IMG/VR virus record: IMGVR_UViG_3300030329_006107
Coordinates: 1 to 36,298 of that record
DNA: 36,298 nucleotides
DNA from: a virus
Strand: one strand, 5' to 3'
In this document: piece after piece, positions 23,662 to 36,000 of the stretch
Position numbering within the stretch: position 1 is the stretch's first letter
Layout of the letters: each line of letters opens with the position of its first letter
The notes under the pieces: generated by a model
The model's input: the letters and a program-made list of their open reading frames with translations, nothing else
Databases searched by the model: none
Told to the model about the DNA's origin: nothing
Position numbers and translations under genes: made by a program

Positions 23662-25938
23662 ATGGCCTCAGACGATGAGATGAGAAAAGACTTTGCTTCT
23701 CTTGTGAGAAGGCCAGGTTCCAATGTACGTACTGGCAACAACAATGACATGCCCCCTGCAGATATGGGCCCAGCTAGTGATCTTTTCCGTCGTGCCGAGC
23801 AAGTATCTCATGCCTTGCGTGAACCAACACACCTCACAAAAGGAAAAAAAGAATATGTCGCTTATGTTGCTAGAGTTATAACCAATAAGTCAAAAACACA
23901 ACAAAATTATTCCCCTGGAGGCAATAACCCTGAAAAAGGGAGAAAGAAAGATCTTTTTAATGTGGGTACGGAAATGCCAAATTACCACATTTCTGTGTTT
24001 ATTCCAGACATCCACTCAGCACTATATGGATACATTTTACCCTCCGCTGCAAATTTACTTGGACTTTATGAAGAGGCTTTAGTTCGCTGCATACCAGAAA
24101 ACAAAGAAGTGACAAAAACCTATGGAATTCCTAACGTTGGCGATGAAATAATCATCTACTATGATCCAATGGAAGAAAATTCTTTAGCCACATACAGAAG
24201 AAAAAAAGCTTCCGGCATTGATCTTAGACCAGCACTTGATCGTTATAAACATGACAGAATACCATTAACAGAAACCAATATGAGGGGAGCAAAATTCTTC
24301 TCGCCCCTGACTGTTGTTGAAGGATATACCCCTCCAGAATCAGGACAAGATCTTGTTATAGGTGATACGAAGTTTGTTAAAAAAGCGCCCTCTTCGTGGT
24401 TGCGATCTTGTGCACAGAAAAACAATTGGGCTGCTTACTTAATTAACGAGACTAGATATTCACCGAAACAGAAAGCAACTGTAGTTGAAGAAGGCGGGAC
24501 TAAAATTAGGCAGTTTTATGAACCCCGAGTTTTCACCCACCCGAAGGCCAAAGAGGCGAATGCATCATCAGAAAACAAATTATTCGGAATAGTTCTAAGT
24601 GACGGCGCGCCCAATTTAAGATTGATGTGGCAGCAGTTTGAGAAACAAGCTTGCTCAACACATTATGGCATCGATCATAACGGTAGAGTGCATGAATTTG
24701 TTGAGCCAACAATGGTTGCTTATCACTCCTCGGCGCCTAGTTGTCCGGGTAACAATCTTTTGACTATAGGAATAAGTACATGTCAGTTTGGTTTTAAATA
24801 TGAACATGCATTTAATGATAATAATATAAAAAATAAATTAAAACCGTCATTTTTAAATTTGATTAAGGGAAAGAATTTGTTTGTGGGGAACTCGGATTAT
24901 GTTGGTCTTCCACGAAATATATTGGCTAAAACTTCATTGGGAATAGCTAACGACACATATTTATTAAGCAGCAAAGAGGGTATGGAAAGTTGTTGGATGT
25001 TAACTAGATGCCTATCAGACAAATACGATATTCCTTTAGAATCTCCTGCTATTGTCAATTATATGAGATCAAATTCTAAGATACCTCAATTTAAAGATAC
25101 ATCAAAAACCCCTTATATTTATAATTTTAATGATATTTCAACAAGCATAAAAGGTAATATACTTTGTGGATATGATGGATTAATTAGTTATCCTGGGATT
25201 CGATCACGATCGTGGATCACCGCAGGCCGAGCACACGGCGCCGCAGCACTAGAATATTACATGTTTTGTAGAATGCTTAACTTTACCCCGGACGAAGCTT
25301 ATTACGCGACACTGGGAACACTAATACTACCAGGAACTGTTGCTGACTCAAAGATAACATCTTCTGTTTTTATTGATTTGCAAACATATATAAGTAAATA
25401 CGGTTCACTATTTGCAACAAGATCATATGTACCAAATCCATTAGATGGTAAACAAATGCTCATTTCTGCTGGTAAGAAAGTTTTTAATATTGCTGATTCT
25501 TTTAGAAAGCAACTTATATTGGAAAATACACATCCCGCGGGCACTTCTCCCGACGCCGATGTCATTAATTTCGGAGCCTTGGCTGGATATCAGATAAAAG
25601 ATGCATGGCAACAATTTTTAGAAGAAAAAGAGAATTACTTAGGAATATCACCAACTTTAGAACACTGCTTATATATTGTAGAGTCAGCGCGCAAAAAAGT
25701 TTTTGGGGAAATTCAACTATTAAATAAGTCAATATCAGAAAGCAAATATTCAGAATATTCCACACCTTTTGGAAAATATGTAACAAGCACTGCTGTAAAC
25801 ATGTTTCACACATCTGCTAAACATCTCGCCCCCGCGGGAACTGAGCCCGTAACAATAAAGTGTTCAAAAAATCCAGAATTTGAGAATAAATTTTTTGCAA
25901 AATATAAAATTAGTTTTAAACAAATACTAAATTTATAG
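23662..25938 (+). CDS. 5: Baseplate hub/spike protein, gp5-like, with amidase-like domain
   Basis: A 758-residue protein. Residues 60-180 look like a gp5/VgrG-type OB-fold (VAYVARVI, then PNVGDEIIIYYDP). Residues 305-470 resemble the N-acetylmuramoyl-L-alanine amidase/PGRP fold: HYGIDHNGRVHEFV, then AYHSSAP (His355), then LLTIGIST. The usual first zinc ligand, a His after strand 1, appears replaced in FGIVLSDGAP, and the late GH-D site reads CGYDG, so catalysis may be lost or changed. The C-terminal 280 residues I cannot assign. T4 gp5 carries a lysozyme in the equivalent position. The start follows GAGGAG. Its role is probably to pierce or bind the cell wall during injection. Confidence 0.75.
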   Translation: MASDDEMRKDFASLVRRPGSNVRTGNNNDMPPADMGPASDLFRRAEQVSHALREPTHLTKGKKEYVAYVARVITNKSKTQQNYSPGGNNPEKGRKKDLFNVGTEMPNYHISVFIPDIHSALYGYILPSAANLLGLYEEALVRCIPENKEVTKTYGIPNVGDEIIIYYDPMEENSLATYRRKKASGIDLRPALDRYKHDRIPLTETNMRGAKFFSPLTVVEGYTPPESGQDLVIGDTKFVKKAPSSWLRSCAQKNNWAAYLINETRYSPKQKATVVEEGGTKIRQFYEPRVFTHPKAKEANASSENKLFGIVLSDGAPNLRLMWQQFEKQACSTHYGIDHNGRVHEFVEPTMVAYHSSAPSCPGNNLLTIGISTCQFGFKYEHAFNDNNIKNKLKPSFLNLIKGKNLFVGNSDYVGLPRNILAKTSLGIANDTYLLSSKEGMESCWMLTRCLSDKYDIPLESPAIVNYMRSNSKIPQFKDTSKTPYIYNFNDISTSIKGNILCGYDGLISYPGIRSRSWITAGRAHGAAALEYYMFCRMLNFTPDEAYYATLGTLILPGTVADSKITSSVFIDLQTYISKYGSLFATRSYVPNPLDGKQMLISAGKKVFNIADSFRKQLILENTHPAGTSPDADVINFGALAGYQIKDAWQQFLEEKENYLGISPTLEHCLYIVESARKKVFGEIQLLNKSISESKYSEYSTPFGKYVTSTAVNMFHTSAKHLAPAGTEPVTIKCSKNPEFENKFFAKYKISFKQILNL

Positions 25939-25968
25939 AATAATTACAGTGCTATAGAGAAAATTATT

Positions 25969-26997
25969 ATGCCGGTTGGACAAAAAAAGAAAGATGTAAA
26001 TTTTAATTTATGTGAAGAAGACAAAAAGATTGTAGAAAAATATTCTACGAGCGACATGGCTAAATATCGTGGTTTTAAAAATGAACAATGCTACGAGGGC
26101 TATTGTGATTATTTGGCCGCTTCAAGTGAAAAAGTCTATAGTCATGATAATAATCAATTCATCATTTTAGGACGCGACCGCCACGGACCAAGAGACACTG
26201 GCTACGGCGGTAAAGGACACACACAATCTGGTAAGATTGATATTGTTGTAGGTCTTGGCGGCCCATATGCGGAAGATTATAACTGCGACGCTGCTGGAAA
26301 TCGATTAGAACTTGATCCTCTTTTCCACGATTCAGCGCAATCTACACCTGCGGGAAGGCAGGTGGTTTCAGATTCAGCGAGGATTTATTTAAGTCAGAAA
26401 ACAAATATAGATGAGGCATTTGGCTTGAAAGAAACTGGATTAAACGCCGGCGCACCCAGTCTGGATCCCAGATCTGGAATTGGCATTAAGGCAGATACAA
26501 TTCGGGTTATAGGAAAAGAAGGTGTTAGTATTCGAACTTCTCCTATGGGAATTTCTAATTCTCTTGGGGGTTTAATTGAGTCTGTAAAGGGCATTGACCT
26601 CGTAGCTGGGGACATAACTAAAGAATTAGAGCCGATGGTTAAGGGACACAAGCTTATTGAAGCGTTTGAAAAACTAACAGAAAATTTAGATACTTTAAGT
26701 GGAATTGTGGCAAAATTAGTATTAAGTCAAATAGAATTTAATGCTAAACTTATGTCACATCAACATGATATTCCTTTAAGTGTCGAAGCTGCAGCTACTT
26801 TGGGAATGGCAGGAGCAAAATTTATTACATTACCATCCCGCCCAGTCTTGCACGGAGGAATGTCTGCGCAGAAAAAATTAATGGGCTATGTCTCGGATTT
26901 AACAAAGTGGAAAATGAATATTAATGGGTGGTTAGCGAATTATACAAGTCGCGCCGAACCAGGCTACATTAACAGCAAATTTAACAACGTAAACTAA
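25969..26997 (+). CDS. Baseplate/spike-associated structural protein
   Basis: A 342-residue protein. Its middle holds KADTIRVIGKEGVSIRT, a short strand pattern typical of VgrG and gp5 C-terminal beta-prism regions and of some marine phage structural proteins. A Gly- and charge-rich region (DRHGPRDTGYGGKGHTQSG) precedes it, and a helical segment (residues 205-270) and an amphipathic C-terminus follow. Together with the preceding gene it may build the spike. It starts 30 bases after the hub gene. Its frame is the same as that of the giant gene, with one TAA and five codons between them. Confidence 0.65.
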   Translation: MPVGQKKKDVNFNLCEEDKKIVEKYSTSDMAKYRGFKNEQCYEGYCDYLAASSEKVYSHDNNQFIILGRDRHGPRDTGYGGKGHTQSGKIDIVVGLGGPYAEDYNCDAAGNRLELDPLFHDSAQSTPAGRQVVSDSARIYLSQKTNIDEAFGLKETGLNAGAPSLDPRSGIGIKADTIRVIGKEGVSIRTSPMGISNSLGGLIESVKGIDLVAGDITKELEPMVKGHKLIEAFEKLTENLDTLSGIVAKLVLSQIEFNAKLMSHQHDIPLSVEAAATLGMAGAKFITLPSRPVLHGGMSAQKKLMGYVSDLTKWKMNINGWLANYTSRAEPGYINSKFNNVN

Positions 26998-27012
26998 TTA
27001 AAATTATCTAAA

Positions 27013-30000
27013 ATGGCAAACCAAAAAAAATATCAAGTTAATACTTTATTTAGAGTCACAGAAGACACGGCTCAGGCAGCGATAAGTGATAATAGTAATT
27101 GGCCCGGAGTACCATTTCGTTTTTTTCAAACTATCATAGAAAAAAATACCCCAGTATACGACCCAGGGACATTTACTATATTAACAAATTTAGATAGCTC
27201 CATTAAAGACTATCTGATGCCCGGTTCTATCGTAAAATTGATATCAAATATTGCAGTCACCGGCCCCGATGGTAATAAAATAATCAATCAAGATTACATT
27301 CTTGTTAGGTTGGTATACGCACGTTCCGCTGAAGAATATGAAGTTCCAGAAACAGGAGAAATTGTTTATCCCGAGCTAGCAACTCAGCTGGCCGGCGGCA
27401 CCGGCGATATGTATTATATCAATGAATACGTTGGAATTATTAACAAAAAATATTTAGAAGGATTCGTGATGGATCCTTCAATTTATGAAGAGCTGCAAGC
27501 AAAAGATAAAAAAAGTGAAGTAATAAAACAGCTGGAAAAACAAATTAATAGTAAGCCAACGTACACACTTAAAAATCTTAAACAATTTTGGTGGCTCCCA
27601 ATAACAAAAGACCAAACTCATCGAAGTAAAAAAAGTTTCAATAGAGACACTTTGATCAAACAATATCCCGACGAGGGCATCGTATGGGACTCTAATAAAG
27701 AATATAAAGTTAAGATTATGGAGTACGCTACTTATAGTGATGAGACTGCTGCTTGTGGAGAAAAGCCGTCAACTCAATGTCCTCTAGCTCTGGTTGCTGT
27801 TATAGATGCAGAAAAACCTCATAATTTTGCGCATAATTGGTCCAATGTTGATGATCCATCGACTCACTTTCCCCAATCAGATAATCCTCAAGAAAAAATA
27901 ACCCCATATGCTCATTGGGGTTATATATCTTATTCTATTTTATTAGCCCAATTAGGCACCAATCCACCCGTTGTCCCTTCCATTCCTCCTACAACTTCAC
28001 CATCTACTCCTCCTCCCGATCCATCCACCCCGCCAACGAGATATAATTTAGAATCCGCGGAAGATTTTATAAAAGATGAGAAGAAGTGCAGATATTTTGT
28101 AAAAATAAAAGCAACCTACAAGGGCACAAACGAGCAGTTAAAAAATGATAACTTGTTTAATGCAGCAGTTAAACAAGAAGCTTTCTCTAAATTGCTACAA
28201 AATTATAATAAGATCGGTGCCTTTGAACCATTTATTTGGATGAATAAGGACTCTGGAAGTACCTTATATAAAGAAAAAGATAAGAAACTTCTAAATGAAG
28301 CCTTTTCAAAAATGGAAATTCAGGAAAAGAAAAAAGTCGACGGACCAAACAACAAAGTTATAGTGCTTTTATCCGTGTCCGCTTTATTATTTGATAAAAT
28401 ACCTGATGGGCCGTCACTTAAGCCATATACAAAAAGCAATGCTACTGATTTACAGTGCATCTTGTTTACTAAAAAAGTGGGACCATCGTTTGACGACATT
28501 GTTACAGGGGCTAAAGATCCAAAAAATTATATAACTACACGCTTTTCTTTAAGTGATATCGAAGAAATGGGGAATATATTTGTCAACGTATTTCATAGAA
28601 GATATTCATCAGAGTATATGAAATATGTAGATTTGATATATGTTGACTTTCAAATGGAATCCGACTATATATTAAAATTTACATCTGGATTAAAAAAATT
28701 AGCCAAAGATAATAATCTTGATATTATTTCATCTCCAGCAAAACACTCACATTTTAATATTATTTTTGATAAAAATTATCTTATTAAAGATATTATCTAT
28801 AATAAACAAACTCCAATTAATGGAACATATTATCAATTTAAAAATGGATTAGAGGAATTCAAATCTAAAAATAATAATAGATCAACAAATAAGTTAATTT
28901 ATGATCTCTGCAGAGCATCAGCAGTTAACGATCCTGCATGGCCAAGAAGCCAAGTTATCGAACCCGCCGCAGTAAAGTCACAGACCGCCGGCATAAATTT
29001 AAGGACTAGCTTTCTTAAGCATATGCAAACATTACACAAGACATGGTCAAGTCCTCCTTCGAGCGAGTGTTTGGCAAGATATACAGGTAAACAAACTTTT
29101 GATCCCGTCCCTATCATATTTAATAATAATGATTTCTTTAACCAACACTATCTTGAACCTCGTCCTAAAATAAAAATGAAATCAAAGCCTTCCGTACCTA
29201 GTACCGGAGAGGAATTTACAGAGATTGCGCGCTTCCGTTTGGGCCCAAAATCTCCGCTTGATAGAGCAAAAGAAGATAAAACAATTAATGCGCTAATCAA
29301 GCGAGAAGGAAAGAATTTAAGCAAAACTAAAGGTTCAATATTTTCTGCAGAAACCAATAAATTTGTTGGAGATATTGTTAAATCAAAAAGCATTTTCAAT
29401 ATGATTCTCAGATCAGAAACGTTTTTTGGACCAAAAGGATTATATCAACAACTTTTAAATAAAACAAATATAAGTGTTTGGCTTAAGAGCGTCTTCGAAT
29501 GTGCCGGCTATGACCTAAAAGGTGATGATTTATTTGAAGTACTTTGTAATATTGTTTTAAAAAATCTTCCGTGGGATAAGATTAGAGATGAAGTATTAAT
29601 GAATCTCAATGAAGCAACTGGAGAAGTAACAGAGTGGACAACAAAAGCTTTAGAGGATATTTATTCAGAGATTTCAACTAAAGATTTTGATTTAAATAAA
29701 GCTACAACTGGTCTGGGAGACGTCTTACGTTTTGCAGATCCAAAATGGTACCCTGGGTTTGATAAAACAACTCAACTCTATAATGCATTAAATATGGGAA
29801 GCACTCCTGTTGGAACGCCACAACCAGGTTCATCACTTGGTGGCAAGACACCATCTGTAAAATGCAGCGATATCGATGATGATCAAGTATTATCCATGAT
29901 CCCCGGCGCCCAAATAGATTCCACCACGCCAGAAGACGAAATACCATATTTGGCTACGCCAGAAGATAAAGGAACTAATAAAAATGTTTATTCTTCTGGT

Positions 30001-33000
30001 GATTCGGTTTATAAATGGAAAGTTTTTTTAAATTATAAACTCAGCACGGCGCCACCAGATAAGCTTCCGGGAGTAATACAATATGCTTTCACCGAGGAGG
30101 ACTTTAAAAAACACGGATCTTTATTTGATGCCAAAACGAAGTTGGCCACAGAAAAGTATAGTCAAATTTATCGATGGGGATTTCATTCCCTCTTAAAAGA
30201 CAAATTAGGAATTCAAGGAATTGTTTCGTTAGAAGCATTTCGTGATGCTGCAAAGTGGTGGGCGATCACTCCAAGACAAGAAAGAGATAAATATATCTCA
30301 ACTATTATTCCTGGTACCGTACAATCGACTAGTCGAATAACCTCTGACAATTTACAGAAATTGCTGGAAGAAATGCCAGGTAAGTTTGGTATCTCTCCTG
30401 CAACAGTAACACAACTTTTAAATAATCACTATCTTGCAATTAAAAAAGTGATTACACAAAGAAATATTTCCGGCACTCCAACTATAACCGCCATGGTGAC
30501 ACTAGCTTTGATTTCAAAATCAACCATGGTTCCAGCTGTAACATCACAAAATATTATTTTAGCTGAACTTATGATGTCTCCAGCTGCTAACTCAGAACAA
30601 GCCATTCATTCAAAGATTAAAAGTTTTATTGCGACCCTTAAACCAAATTTAGAAACTGCACTCAAAAATCTTGGAATTATTGATTATGTTATTGAGGAAC
30701 TACCAGAAGAAATAATCAAATCAACAAATTTCGATCAAATGGTATCAGACACTAATAGCGAAACGGGAGAGGTGGTTAAATACCAATCTTTTCTTTCTCA
30801 ACCTCAAGTCCCAGCTGATTTCCAATCATGGAAAAACCAATTAAATGGTTATATAGCCGCAGGCGCCTTCTCAAAAGAAGGACAAATAAGGCTTGTTACA
30901 CGACTCTGTGCAAATTATAATTTACAATTATCAACTCTAGTAACGTCTCATTGCAATCCAGAATTTTTATGCAAGCATTTAGAGAAATATATTTTAGATT
31001 TAATGTCTTTCTTTAAAACAGGAGACTTGTCAAAGATTGGATTAGGAAAGGTAACTAATTTTTTCAAAAATTTTAAAATTGATGATCCATTAGGCACACT
31101 GGGTAAATTATGGGTTGCCGCTATTTTAAAGCAAATAGATCAGTCTCTTTTACAAACGTTTAAGTGGCTAGCTAGATATATTCAATTAAATTGTGAGCTT
31201 ATGATGTCAGAAGCTGGAAAAGCTGTTATGACAGAGATAAATAAGTTAGACGACGGCGCCGCGAAAGATTTTGCAAAATTTGGTGTTGGATTATTTAATT
31301 TAGATACAGAGCCCGACCCGGAAGAAGCTGAAAACATTATAGAAATTGCATTTCCCTCTGTTGTTACTACAAGTCCTATTGAAAATCAAGATTTATATGA
31401 GTTTGAAGGAGTCGATAAATTCAGAATCGAAGACGACCAATATGACAAAATCGACGTTAATAAGACAAAGATCTTAAGAGAGGCAAGAAGATTTGTTGAA
31501 ATACTCAAGCCAAAAGATAAGGAAGTTGTAGAACTAGCATTAGGCGAACTTCAATCATTTTTATATAAAGTTCTTTTAAGCTATAGTTCAAAAAAATTAG
31601 TTGTGCTGTTCTCCGGAAATGCCACTACCGCCTTATTGGAAGAGATGTTAATCTTGATTGAAGAAAAATACCCTTCTTTGAATAAAGTTTTAGATTCAAC
31701 ACAATCAATTAATTCTTTCTTTAATTTTGTTGGCGCCTCTGTAGATTTGGAATTATTTATTAATTCAATTGTTTCTAGAAAAATTATTGAAGACTCATGC
31801 GACATTAAAGATATGTCTGAAGATTTACAAATTTTGTCTTCAAAAGCAATCTTGGCCCTAGAAGAACAGAACAGAATTAGGAATGAATATATTTCTAAAA
31901 TAGCAGACTTAGCCATTGACAATGGAGCGCTCTCCGGAGAACCAAACCCGCTTGGCATCGATCATGCACTGGTACCATATCCAGATAGTATACCATTCTT
32001 AGATAACGCCATGGCAACGGCCCGAGACAGTATTATGGATTCTGTAGAGATGTCATATCGTTATGACATAAAAAATATTAGATCTATATTTATGAAGTTT
32101 AATGTTACGCTACAGGATAAAGAAACTGGAAAAGTATATGATGGTTTCAGCGCCTTGGCCGGCAGTCTTGATCCGGGAGAAAAAGCATCTGACGCATTTG
32201 ATAATTATTTGAATGCTCTAGCAGATTATGTTAATAAGGGTTCGGCTGACATTGGATTCGGAGACGAGAACTACAAAGTAACAATGGATTTCGAAGATGA
32301 ATTATATCCAGAATTGCAAGCCGGCCTCCGCGGAGAGAAGGAGAACTCAATTGAAAGAGTATATAAAATCGCCGGAGTGAACAACCCAAGTTCTCCGAAA
32401 GAACAAAAATTGGATATATTTCCTTATCTAGATTTTTCTCCTTGGTCCTTTAACGCATTTTATCATACCTATATTGAACCGAAAAACGCCGACGGACCAC
32501 TAGAATCAAAACCTAATGCAAATTTTGCGTTCGTGATGGGTATCAATACTATAGAAGACCCAGTTGACGCCCCCGAAGATGAATATGGTTTATATACAAT
32601 GAATTACGCCACTTATGTTGTGCTAGATCCATTTAAAAATCATGCTACAATGACTTCCGTGATCACTGATGCCGTCGACGGCAAATACACAACCGCAGTA
32701 ATAAATAATGAAAATGTTATGTTTTCTTGGAAATCTGGATTGTACACCAACCCAGCTGAGATTTTTGGAACAGAAAAAGTGCAGACATTCTCTTATGGAG
32801 ATCCGTGTTCTTTAGAAGATCTTACAATACCGTATGATATATTTGAAGAAGTCAACTTCAAGGATCAGACAGATGATGCATTCCCGGAAATTAAAGATCC
32901 ATTATTAGGAAATATAGCAGAAAATCTTCCTTTGGATTTAAAAGATTTTGGCGCTTTTGCAAACACCTTACCTCAAGCAAGGATGTTTTCGAAATATGTT

Positions 33001-36000
33001 TTAAACATTTTTTACAAAAATATTTTTGAGCAAAGAAGAGGAATTTATACTTCACCACCTGATGATATAATAGAATCCATAGAAAAGGTCAAATCAATTT
33101 TAGAAACATATGTTTTTTCAAGGGTTACAAATAATTTAATTCGAGCTTTTGGTGAATATACTTCATATTCTAAATTTTTTGATACAAAAGAGGTTTATAA
33201 ATTAACAGAAACATTATGCGACCCTGCAAAAATTCCTTTTGATTTAATTGATTTAGAAAAAATCAAAGAAGACGTAGTAAAGAGATATGCTTATCACCGC
33301 AAGAAACTTTTAATAGAAGAACAAACCAACGAAGAAAGTGAATTAGAGCCTGCCTCATCTAACGGCGCCTTTGAGCTGGCCATGATGGAGGGAACTGTAA
33401 GATTAATTTTGCGTACTTATTTAGCAGAAATGCTTTTACGATCCGTCTTTTTGTTTGACAGATATGTTTTTGAAGAAATCATGGATAATGATATGTTCAA
33501 AGAACTCTTCGCAAGGCAATTCTTGATAGGCATACAAACATATGTAGGAGACCAAGATCCAGAAATTTTTAGAGCAATGTTTTTAACTGAGTGTCGTCAC
33601 TTAGCCAAATCAAGATGGTCTTCGCTTTCTCCAAATCAAAAAAAATATTCCAAAAATAAAGTTCTTAATGATGAAACAACGTTAATTAAACACTTGATTT
33701 CTTTAGAAATAAATGACATGGGCGCCAAAATAAATTCTTTGTTTAGTTTGGGCAATGAAAAAATTAAACCTCTTAAAGAAATCTTTTTTGATGATCTAAA
33801 ATTTGGGTTCTTGAGAAATTCTGGAATCAATTTCGGACAAGACACGACCCCAAGAAGTTATTTTATGCTTGATTACTTGGATGAAGAAGTAACATCTCCT
33901 CCTGTTTCTAGTATGGCTTCTAAATCAGAGTTTGAAATTGATCTTTATAAGGGCGCCGTAGGCGATCCCGCGCTGCGCAAAGTGATGTATTTTGACGCTA
34001 ATGGCAATGAAATTGACTTTGAAACATTCCCATATGATAATACCAAAGATTATAAATTAGGATTTGGTGAATTTGTCATAGAACCATATGTTAGGCTGGT
34101 TGATTGGGAAGTGGGCGAACAAGAAGGAAACCCAGCTCAAGAACCAAATGATAATTTCCCATTAACAATGTTTGATCAGGCTTTTGGCCCGGACGGGGTC
34201 TTGGAATCCGCATACGGCATCAAGGGGTATCTTAGAAGAGATACCCAGCGTGGTATTTTATCATTGAGGGGATTAAAAGATTTTGCAATTGATTTAATTG
34301 AACATTTACACGCGCAATCTGCAGAGGACATCGGCGCCGACGACGCAGAACTCGTCTTAAATGATTTTGGGAAACATATTTTGCCCTTAACTACTTTTTA
34401 TAAAGAAATGAAATGGGGAATCCGTCTCAATCTATTGATCCCTGCAGATCCATTTAGCGGCGAAGGAGACATCCCTTTTCAAAAATTAGAAGAGCATTTT
34501 AATAAATTTTTCGATGCAGCTGCCTTCGAAAATAAATGGACTCCAGCAGTTCACAAATCATATCGCATTTATCGTCAAGTAAAAGACGAAAAAGGAAAAG
34601 CAACTGGCAAAAAAGTACCTCATTTTGTAATACCTCTAACATATGAAGAAATTGAGGCCACATCCATCGGCGAAGGAACTGGATTAGTAGGTTTTGCAAC
34701 AGATTTGCATAACCAAAGTTTTAAAGATATAGCCGACGTCAAAGAAAAAATTTATAATTTGCAAATCGCGAGATATATTAAATATCCATCCGATGAAGAC
34801 GTATATAAGATTAAATTTAATATGGGCTATCGCGACCCCGCGTATAAACAATTTGAAGAAGGTACAACACCAGGATCAATATTGCCATTGGTTATACATA
34901 GTGAAGCTAGTTTAGATAACAACACAAAAGGTGATTTTGATGGTACGACGTCAGTTGAAGATGAATTAGTTACAGGATATTTTGGAGAAAAATACGGCCG
35001 CGCCGCTGAGTTTATTGCAAATTATGCTCATGACAAAGATAATGAAGGACTTACATCACTCATGCTTGGCAACAATTTATCGATGATGGCAAGTTACGCA
35101 AAACAAATCAATGACGCCGGCGCCGACGCCAATGATTGGTTGACGTCATTTGATCTCTACGCATCCGCCAAGGGTTCCTCCCGCACGGAAGCGATGAGTG
35201 ACGTATGGAATGCATACAATACATTATTGGGAACAAAATATGACAGAAATAAATTTGCTCAATGGATGGGTATCGGAGTTGAACTAGACGAAGAACCATA
35301 TGCTAGAACACAAACAAAAGTTAATAGCCTAAAAAGAGATACAAACAGGAAAGATTACAATCCAGAGAAAACACCAGGACTAATCGGAAAGCCAGACTAT
35401 AACGCAAAATTTATCATTGATTATGATTATGGTGACAAGGGATCTTATCCCCACGGCGCCACCGACGATCTTGGTTGTAAAAAATTTGGCACCAAGGCTT
35501 ATGAGCTTTTATTTAAAACCGCAGGAGCAACGGGATACTTAAAAGCCAGTCATATTCAAACGATGTATCAAGCAGCTGCTGCTGATGGCATCGGCGGAGG
35601 CTTTGACCAAATAGACTTCTATGATGAAGAAGGAAATTATGATTTCACACCTCTGTACGATACAAATTTTAAAAATATGTCGATGTATAAAATGACCAGG
35701 TGTAAAAAGTCGCCATCTTGGAAACAAACAGGCGCCACATATCCCGGTGGAGAGCAAATATCTGCGATAGAAGAGTGGAAACCGGGCGGGCAAAAACAAC
35801 CAGTTTCTCCAATAAAAGTGTCAATTAATGATGTGTATCCAATACAGCAATATCACTGGAGTCAGATTTCGACGGATAATCAAGAAGTGTTTTTGGAGAA
35901 AATATTAAAACTAGCTGGCGATTTTAGTTATACCAAATCCGCGCTTAATGAATGTATAGATATCCATCTTCCGGGGTGGGATCCAGAACAGGCTTTTGAT

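Noticed and set aside
27478-35799. Minus-strand frames of 60-125 codons across the giant gene
   Set aside because: They lie opposite one continuous + frame, have no ribosome-binding sites or recognisable domains, and look like antisense shadows of an AT-rich coding region.
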